Below, in pieces: positions 56,589 through 64,000 of a stretch of 64,000 bases of DNA. Numbering within the stretch: the first letter of the stretch is position 1; each line of letters opens with the position of its first letter. The stretch is taken from the NCBI RefSeq assembly GCF_000224145.3, contig NC_020168.2, positions 3,941,480 to 4,005,479 on the forward strand. Direction: 5' to 3'. The position numbers and the translations under genes are program-made. This DNA comes from Ciona intestinalis. Taxonomy: Eukaryota; Chordata; Ascidiacea; Phlebobranchia; Cionidae. The notes beneath the pieces are model-generated. The model was not told where the DNA came from. It saw nothing but the letters and a program-made list of their open reading frames with translations, and did no database searches.

Positions 56589-59500
56589 TTACTCTCGTTT
56601 TTGCTTTAGTCCAGCGATGCAAGAAGTTTTCTTAAATTTACTTCTTATTTCCTTCATAAAAACACCGAACACGATCGGGTGTAGAACTGGGTTGAGGTAC
56701 ATGACAATGTACATCGCTGTATCTAACTGTAGAGTGGTAAAACTGTTACTTATAATTCGGGTTTAAAGGGAGGACAGGAGGTATTACATAGCGACTTGTT
56801 TGGCTGTCAAGGCTAAAGATAATGTTAATATTTAATGTTAAAACAATTTTGTGAAAAAATTGCAATTTTGTGAAAATTACAACTTTGTCAAAATTACAAC
56901 TTTGTGAAAATTACAATTTTGTAAAAATTACAATTTTGTGAAAAAACTGTCTATACTAACTGGTGCTGGCGGTCCAATTGCAGGCTTTTGAAACCAGTCG
57001 TAAATCCCTTTGCCGTAGTACGGTCCCCAGCACACGAGAAATGTTAGAGTTATTAAAGTTCTCATGAGGATTGTACGATTCTTGGCTCGCTGTATCGATG
57101 CTGTGTTGACGCTTTTGCGGCGGCCCATTAACACTGTAGAAACAGTAATGAAACGCAATGCGAAAGCCCATATTAAGCATTGCATTATTACGGTTTACTT
57201 GCCAACGATTTGGAGTTATTTCATTTCCCAACCAGAACTAGCTACACCCATGCGCCCTCCCCATAAAATAACAATATAAAAAATTTACTGGCGCTCTAAT
57301 GCTGCAATGGTTTACCACGCGGTTATGTTTAATATTCCTGTATGCTTGTGTTGTACATGCGTGTGAACCACACTGCAACAGATTTGACATCCGGTCATAT
57401 TTATCCTTTTCTAAACTATTTCATCTATTTTTGACAGTTTTTGATTTTTGAAGTTATTTTTTTGTAAATTTCTAAGATATTTTTGTGAATGTAAATGTTA
57501 GAAAAAACTTGTGATATATGTTCTCCAAAGGTATTTCACCTCTGTCTCTCTCTTTCATGTTGGAAATCTCGCAAACTATAAGTGAGTAAGAAACCAGGGT
57601 ACAGATCAGTGGTAGTAAGAAGCTCATGCACATTGTAAAGAAGTAGTAAGGTCGTAGTAAAGAACGGTCTTTAACAATGTTAAAGTCCACGCATTGATAA
57701 ACGTTGATTCCTTCACAAGTCTCCACGGTTAGAAGGGAAAACAGTGCGCCCTGTAGACGAAAACACCAAGTAATTGAACGCGTATGTGTTTATGGTTATT
57801 CTTTCTAGTGGGGTGATGTTTTTGTTGTGTTTTTGGTTGTTTTTACGTGCCCGTTTATTATTAGTCTGCTCTCTTGTTGTTAAACACGTTTATTGCATCA
57901 TGCGGTGCAAATATATTAGAATCAGTTTCCAAATCTGGGTCAAAAAGTTTTGGTTATTAGATTTGAACGCAAGATAGACAAGTGTAGCTATTGTTAGGGT
58001 TCGAACCCACTGCGATTTTATTGCAAAACCAATATACGTAATTTAGCGGCGGTCGCCGTAAGAGCTTTAAAATTGATGCAATATATAACAGGGCAACGCA
58101 ATTTTAACAATGGGAAAGAAAGGCAATCGATATATCTATCGTACGACCTGCTAATAAACCTTATATCAAACACGCTTCGTTATTTGATGTCTTTTGTACG
58201 TTTGCATGTAAAATTGTTTTATTGTAGGGTAACGTATGTTACAGAGTATAACAACGCTAAAATAAGGGCTGTTGTTATAATATATTTTGCCCATACTATG
58301 ATTAATAAAAAAAACAAAACAATAACAATATAGTAGAGTGGGGGTAGATGGGACACCTTTTCATTTATTTTCTCATTCCATTTAGTATAGTAAACAAAGA
58401 ACATTTAAAAACTTATTAAACCGTATGCTCACGACTCCCATAGACCGCTGTTAATTGTTTAAATCACGATCAGGATATCTTGATATTAGGTGCCAAAAGT
58501 GTCCCATCTTCCCCCACCCTACTATATACGTAATTCCATTAGGTTAAATTCTTATAAATAGGCTTACGCGGCTTGGCGCCTATTTTATTTTAAAGGCACG
58601 TTTGTACCAACACTTAAAGTATCTTGGTTATTACTGTTAGCATAAATATGTAAACCATTGTTACAATGGCAACGTAATATTTCATTAGATGCTACCCACC
58701 GCAGGTATGCAACATAAAAGGCTTGTCGTCCATGCAGCAAGAACCATGCAGTAACCACGCTTTCGTTGTCCTTCATGGGTTAAAGGGGATAAGATGGCAG
58801 TTACTCGGTCCATACCGATCACCTGGAATTTTAAATGATAAAGTTAGGCGTTTGTGGGGAAATGATTACTCAGGATCTGAATTGTCGATTTTTGGTGTTG
58901 TGTTACAGACAATTTATTCTTGTTACATCAAGTATAGTGGCATTAGGGAAAGGACACTTCATCATTTTATTTTCCCCTACGATTTGGTAGTACACAAAGA
59001 AAAATAAAGAATTATAAAACCGTGTCCCCACGACTCCCATATTTGTTAATTAGTTAAAAACACGATCAGAATATTTGGATATAATGCGCTAATGGTGTCC
59101 CATCTTCCCCCATCCTAATATATTAGTAAAGTGTAAGTTTCTGTATGAAACAGTGTTTTAGACATTAAATCTAAGGATTTGAAGTTGCCAAACAAGTTGG
59201 GTATGTATAGCGTTTAAATGAGTGAAGATATTAACCGTAAATCTTCAGCGTTTTATTCATAAACACGAATCAATATAAATGCGCCGATAAAACAGGTAAT
59301 TTCCATCAGCAGTCTAAACACACAGATATTTCGCTCATTAAACACAATATTTGCGCGGTTATCAATGAAGTTTAATTCCTTTGCAAAGGTTTACAAACCA
59401 GGAGGGACAGAAAAAAATCTATAGAGACCTTTACGCGTTTAGTTTATTACTGGTATTCGAAGTGCTGTGCCAAATGTCAAAATTAGCGGTACATTATAAA

Positions 59501-62500
59501 TGCGTACCGCAGGGAAAAGTAATACACGGTAAACCAATTAAAGTCCGCCATGAATTTGATCGAACAGAGACCCGTGGTATAAATTATAAGTATATAAAAT
59601 ATAATACCGTCGGATAAGATGGATACCACGATCACATGATATAGTAGGATGGGAGAAGATAGGACACCTTTTCATTCTATTTTCTTGTTCCATTCGGTAG
59701 TAAACAAAGAACATTCAACGAATTATAAACCGTATTCGCACGACTCCCGTTGTTAATTGTTTGAAATACGATCAAGATATTTGGATATTATGTGTTAAAG
59801 GTGTGCTATCTTACCCCACAGTACTATATTCCACATTTCCTAATCTTGTTTTTTTTTTAACAAATAATAAAGCAATTTGTAAAATAAATGCGTTTATAAT
59901 TCTGAAAATATTCCTTGTTTACCACCAAATTTTATCACAAAGGAGGCCATCTTACCTCAACCTACTATATTTAGGCATCACTTATGTGAAATGTTATTTG
60001 GTGTTTAGTTGACAGCTTTGTTTGTTCTAATCGTGTTTTCTGGAAATTGTGTTACTGGAATTTTCTTAACAACATTTTTGTTTGTTCTCGTTTAAATCGA
60101 CTTATCGACAAAACAATATTTTCAATGTCCTTGTAACCACAAATATTAAAATTGACGGAATATTCAAATATGGGTAATCCCGTCTGCTTGTAATATTGGC
60201 TTTTATTATGTGAATTTAGGACCCAATTTACGCACATAATGAAAATCAATTTGTTTTCGCACTTTCTATTAATACGATTTAATTGCTAAATAAACTAGAA
60301 TTTTACAATGAACCATATAATAACATTGTGGGCGATTATGTTTTTACCCATTTTAGAATATTTAATTGTCACGTTTTTTTATTGCTAGGCAACATCACCA
60401 ACGAGTAGTTTGTATTGTAGTAGGGTGGGGTAAGATGGGACACCCTTAGCACATAATATCCAAATATCCTGATCGTGATTCAAAAAATTAACAACCGTCC
60501 ATGGAAGTGAGAATACGGTTTTATATATTTTTTAAATGCTATTTTACCACCAATTGGGACGAGAAATGGAATAAAAGATGTTTCCTCTTACCCCACCCTA
60601 CCATATACCTTGCTTGGTATACATCGTCTCAAAAACCGCACAGTTTTATGACCGTGTATTTATGCATAATTTCCTTTAAGTTAAAAAAGCAATTTGTTTT
60701 AATTAGGGTGTCCGAGTAAGTGGGGTAAACGTCAGTGTTTGTTACTTTGTTACAATTTACTGTTAACTTGTTCATATATATTTTATTTTATTTTATTTTA
60801 GCGGAACATTCGGTAGTAAACAATGACCATTTACGTAATTATCTATAACCGTATACGCAAGGCTGTAATGGAATGTTGTAAATTGTTTAAAACACGATCA
60901 GGAAATATAGGGTTCAGGTGGCAACGGTATCCCATCTTACCCCACAGTAAAATACATTTGTTGCGTTTCGTTTATTACCCCTTATTTTGAACGCATACAT
61001 CTTCCTAATTATCAAATTCAAGAAGAAGAATATACAAGTCATGTCATATGCGCGTACTGTGTCTGACAACCCACAACCAGTGTTCATCTGTCAGTTTGCT
61101 CCTCTATTTATAACTTGATTTATGCTGCTTTCGTCGCGATCCATTTGTCTTGGTTCGTCTATCGACTAAAGTGACTCAAACGACAGGAAAACTTGGGAAT
61201 CTCGTTATTGCGACAGACCGTAGGGTTCAATAGTAACATGGTGGTTTATATGAACGAAACCAACAGACAGAGGTACCGAGGCGATGTAACACAGGTTCGC
61301 GCTGGCCCGTTCGCGACTTTGTTCCATTTTGTTGGATCAATACGATAACCTATGACCCTTGCATTCGTGTTTGGATTTTTAATTTCCCTTTCGTGCCTAA
61401 TTTGTCGAAACTCCGGACGATCGAATACTTTGCCGGCTTGGCCAAAGTATCGACGGTCTAATTTGCTTCGGCTAGCATATTGATTAGCACAATCTTTGCC
61501 TTACGCCCATAGGGACCCTGGACGACTGTGTTTTAAAACGCAGCAAGACCCCTACGCGTCGTCCGTTTATGCCAAGTTAAACACTGCGTTTCGCCACGAT
61601 TCTACGCTCTAAACCATTCTACTCTACGTGGGTGATGCCCTGCAGCTTGTCACGCCATTGGACTTGAGATTAAGCGAGAAATGGCCCATTATCCCAAACC
61701 TTTATAAACGTGGTTAAATAACAAACCAAAGGACCTCCCCTTTGTTCACTTTAAGTATACGGTTAGTGCAAATTCCATGACCCATTTGACTTACCACAAC
61801 CATGAAGGAGCTCGCGTACATGCCGAACTGTTTCATCATTTGGCACAACCTGCACATGACGTCACCGGCGAGCCATTCCATGGTGGTGTTCCACACCGCG
61901 TCTATAATGAGAACTGGCGTTACTTTATAAACAAGCAGACGGAAAAATATCATTTAAAAAGAGCAGAAAAGTTTCATTTTATGTTTGAATTTAAAAAGGC
62001 GTCTTTTACGTTAGGGTTTCAGTTCTATGAGTAAACGAAAATATTGATACAAAAATTGATCGTATAACTTGCTTTGTCCTCAAGTAACGAGGCAGCGACA
62101 GTCGTGTATGATTTGTTTTACAAACCTCGTACCCAGCTACGACTCTTTACGTGTATATTTTATGGGCATTTTTTTATAGGTAGTTTTGTGGGTAAGTTTC
62201 AGGCACTTTATTATTAGTAGTATGCGGCTGACAACTTAGACAGCCGATAGGGGCCACTTGGTTAAAGCAATTGCCCCAAAATGTTGTTCAAGGATGCACA
62301 CGTACATATTGGTAGCAACATGCAAGCTTCGAATCTGTGAACGAAGTCGCCGACAGGATTCGAACTTGAACCGACTGCACGATGCTTCTGTTACTTATAA
62401 ATAAATACCATCTTGAGTTCTACTTACCAGAAGGCATCACGAATATTGTGTAGATCAAATCACTTAGTGCCAAATAGAACATGATAAAATGTCGGCTTTT

Positions 62501-62802
62501 GCTGCCCCTTAGTGACCAGAGGACGAACATGTTTCCTGCCATGCTGAGACAGAAGAGTAACCACGTGACCAAGACCCTCACCAAGTGAAGCGTGTCGAAC
62601 TGAAACCATGTCTGTTGGACGAAACGGAAATGTAAACAAGTGGAAAACATTGGTTTTAAAATCAACATGCTTTTAGCAAGTTCAGCTTTGTACCAACCTG
62701 TAAGATGGTGTCGTGTGATTGGCAAAGTGGCAAAAATGTGTTTGTTGCCGTGCTTGGGTATATCCTGTCCGCATAAGTTTGAGTGAAGGCTGCCGTAGTC
62801 AT
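56589..62802 (-). CDS. GnRHR: GnRH receptor-like class A GPCR, copy B (short tail)
   Basis: Tandem paralogue of copy A. Seven exons on the minus strand, in transcript order: 62802-62698, 62611-62428, 61922-61795, 58822-58700, 57750-57540, 57133-56961, 56726-56589; one frame, 353 residues. Exon 1 codes a short tail starting MTTAAFTQTYADRIY and ending CQSHDTILQ, like CEAHDVLIQ in copy A. Intron phases and most exon lengths equal those of copy A (184, 128, 123 and 211 nt for exons 2-5). TM3 end VVIGMDRVTAIL; TM6 FLVCWGPYYGKGIYDWF; TM7 LNPVLHPIVFG. The protein stops about 25 residues after TM7 (KTSCIAGLKQKRE), so it lacks the long Ser-rich tail of copy A. Exons 2, 3, 5 and 6 are nearly identical in DNA to copy A in long tracts while exons 1, 4 and 7 are diverged. 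All key residues are intact, so this is not a pseudogene by sequence. Confidence 0.91.
56844..56946 (+). repeat. 18 bp minisatellite in receptor B intron 6
   Basis: About six imperfect copies of AATTACAATTTTGTGAAA, ending 14 bp from the exon 6 donor (exon lower edge 56961). Confidence 0.85.
57985..58080. repeat. Possible tRNA-derived repeat fragment
   Basis: AGGGTTCGAACCCACTGCG contains a B-box-like GGGTTCGAACCC palindrome. The surrounding sequence does not fold into a tRNA by eye, so a decayed SINE head is more likely than a tRNA gene. Receptor B intron 4. Confidence 0.3.
58329..58526 (-). mobile_element. MITE, full-length
   Basis: TATAGTAGAGTGGGGGTAGA to CATCTTCCCCCACCCTACTA, flanked by TATA. 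Receptor B intron 4. Confidence 0.92.
58932..59122 (-). mobile_element. MITE, decayed left end
   Basis: ATTAGGGAAAGGACACTTCA left part, then GTAGTACACAAAGAAAAATA, to CATCTTCCCCCATCCTAATA. Receptor B intron 3. Confidence 0.85.
59640..59828 (-). mobile_element. MITE, full-length
   Basis: TATAGTAGGATGGGAGAAGA to a variant-type right end ATCTTACCCCACAGTACTAT. It abuts the next copy. Receptor B intron 3. Confidence 0.9.
59826..59970 (+). mobile_element. MITE, left-truncated, abutting another copy
   Basis: It starts near TTTCCTAATCTTGTTTTTTT and ends CATCTTACCTCAACCTACTA. Together with the 59640 copy it forms an inverted pair. Receptor B intron 3. Confidence 0.7.
60415..60606 (+). mobile_element. 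MITE, full-length
   Basis: TTGTAGTAGGGTGGGGTAAG to CTCTTACCCCACCCTACCAT. Receptor B intron 3. Confidence 0.9.
60800..60952 (-). mobile_element. MITE, variant subfamily, left end decayed
   Basis: ATTCGGTAGTAAACAATGAC, then AAAACACGATCAGGAAATAT, to GGCAACGGTATCCCATCTTA and CCCCACAGTA. Receptor B intron 3. Confidence 0.75.
61630..61700. repeat. Fragment of second SINE-like family
   Basis: GCAGCTTGTCACGCCATTGG ACTT then ATGGCCCATTATCCCAAACC, shared with 36783-36972 and 38120-38190. Receptor B intron 3. Confidence 0.4.
62053..62400 (+). repeat. SINE-like repeat (ATGAATG-head family), long copy
   Basis: Starts TAACTTGCTTTGTCCTCAAG, then GCAGCGACAGTCGT, AGTTTTGTGGGTAAG, GGCTGACAACTTAGACAGCC, GGTTAAAGCAATTGCC, and ends with GGATTCGAACTTGAACCGAC, whose reverse complement is B-box-like. 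Receptor B intron 2. Confidence 0.7.
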
Positions 62803-64000
62803 TTCTATACGACTCAGATCGTTCAACTTAATAAAACTTAACCATTATACTTACTCCTTTTCCTAGTTTTAAAATTTGAGTCGTTAAAAGTGTATACTTC
62901 CACATACATTGATTCGCTCCACAGTCGTATATAAGGCAAGAGTATCACCTCTTTATTCGAAATCGTTTCGAACTACTTATAAAACACACACACCATGTCA
63001 AAGAATAACAATATATATTATGACAATAAACACTGGAAAAAAAAGCTCCACATAAACCCTAAGAACAGACACGATGCTGAAGACTGTATTAGACACGTCT
63101 TATGGTATACGACTTAACGCCAGCACCAAATTAGCTGTTTAACAACAAAGATTCTAACTGCAACAAAACTCATTAATCCAAGACACAGGTCCATTACCGT
63201 TTCTCCCTTTCACTGAAAATCATTAATTAAAAAGACAGTGTTGATTTGTAAAAACAACTTTAAACCCTCCCCCCTCACGAAATTCATTAAAGTTGGCGCC
63301 TAAAAACTATAACCTGAAATTGAATGTGTTCGCAAACAGTTGCCTTTTGCATGCCCTGTAACCGTGTTATGGCTATTTAGGCCAGCAGCTGGATTAATCT
63401 TTAAGAATATGCGTGTTGTTATTGGTCTTAATTACTCCTGGTTCGTTCCCTGCAGTCTGGCTAAACGTACGCGCTACCATGTAAAACAGATTACATACCC
63501 TTACGAAGTTATTACAGCTCAGCCCTGTGAAAGCGATTAGCCCTTCTTTTCGCGATTAAAAATCTCATATACGTGATTAGAAAACTCATATAGTAGCGTG
63601 GGGGAGACAAGACAATTAAGCAGATACAAAAAAATGAAATATTTTTATTACCAGTATTCTGTAACTTTTAGTTAGACTACCAAATCGGACTGTGCTGGTT
63701 TCTCTGGTGTTTGGTACAATTAACAACTCTTTATAATCGTGAGGAAATCGATATATAGTTCTGTAAATATACTTTGTTTAAAACCAAACAAGACAAAAAA
63801 GAAAAAGAAAACATACGTCCCAACTTACCCCACCCCATACTACACATAGAACTGCACTAGCCTATATAGACATACATTTTCCAATTTTTACGTTCGAAAC
63901 GTTTCAGCTATGCTTGAACGATCTGATGTTGCGTGGAATTAATTACGTTTACAGTTCATGCAAGGTTGAATTCGCCCTACTGCAACATTCCGTGTCTTGT
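62803..64000. other. Upstream region of receptor copy B
   Basis: No gene seen. It should contain the promoter of copy B. One diverged MITE (63588-63843) lies here. A 66-codon open frame at 63340-63540 has no recognisable features. Confidence 0.45.
63588..63843 (+). mobile_element. MITE, diverged and expanded copy
   Basis: CATATAGTAGCGTGGGGGAG left end, TACAATTAACAACTCTTTAT and TACTTTGTTTAAAACCAAAC inside, right end AACTTACCCCACCCCATACT. It is about 50 bp longer than the norm because of extra left-interior sequence. Confidence 0.75.

Noticed and set aside
57985..58080. A tRNA gene at the GGGTTCGAACCC motif
   Set aside because: No A box and no acceptor or anticodon stem at the right spacing; more likely a decayed tRNA-derived repeat.
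62420..62725. Receptor B start inside the exon 2 frame (MPITRHHLTG...)
   Set aside because: A spliced first exon at 62802-62698 ends CQSHDTILQ like copy A (CEAHDVLIQ) and joins in phase, so the in-frame extension is intron.
19343..63843. CRISPR-like array from regularly recurring ~200 bp units
   Set aside because: Units are dispersed, in both orientations, with terminal inverted repeats and TA flanks in a eukaryotic genome; they are transposons.

Overview
The window is nuclear DNA of an animal with short, intron-rich genes. It is most likely the sea squirt Ciona intestinalis type A/robusta or a close relative. The genes are split by many small GT-AG introns and intergenic gaps are short. The protein set is chordate-like (PMS1, NEK11, a calcitonin-type receptor, GnRH-type receptors). 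About 35 copies or fragments of one ~200 bp inverted-repeat element, plus SINE-like repeats with ATTC-rich ends, fit what is known of Ciona. The species call is inference; no database was searched.

Layout. 330-7218 (+): 3' part of eIF3b (15 coding exons, N-terminus outside the window). 7694-7987 (-): a possible small secreted-protein gene whose end meets that of eIF3b. 8894-18544 (+): complete ABCF2, 17 exons, 664 residues. 20066-26714 (+): class B GPCR of the calcitonin/CGRP receptor type, 11 exons found, signal-peptide exon not found. 27895-30971 (+): PMS1, 2 exons, 936 residues. 31184-38026 (+): NEK11 kinase, 10 exons, 641 residues, starting 213 bp after the PMS1 stop and possibly co-transcribed with it. 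40190-47877 (-) and 56589-62802 (-): two GnRH-receptor-like class A GPCRs in head-to-tail tandem (457 and 353 residues). In every gene my exon joins keep one frame to the stop.

The genes do not form one pathway. eIF3b (translation initiation) and ABCF2 (ribosome-linked ABC ATPase) are housekeeping genes. PMS1 (mismatch repair) and NEK11 (a DNA-damage checkpoint kinase in mammals) are a functionally suggestive neighbouring pair. The three receptors are neuroendocrine.

Most striking: (1) several introns of eIF3b and ABCF2 carry tandem duplications that include exon edges and splice sites, often with the AG lost or a decoy AG in the non-used copies; (2) the two GnRH receptors are a mosaic, with one exon and its flanks identical over about 150 bp while other exons are strongly diverged, as gene conversion would leave; (3) one MITE family fills introns and intergenic DNA, with copies abutting at shared TATA, copies sitting at the same TA inside a SINE, one full hairpin copy and one 54 bp deletion copy; (4) a 305 bp hAT-type element with a perfect 8 bp target duplication; (5) CpG-poor housekeeping genes alternate with CpG-rich receptor and intergenic DNA.
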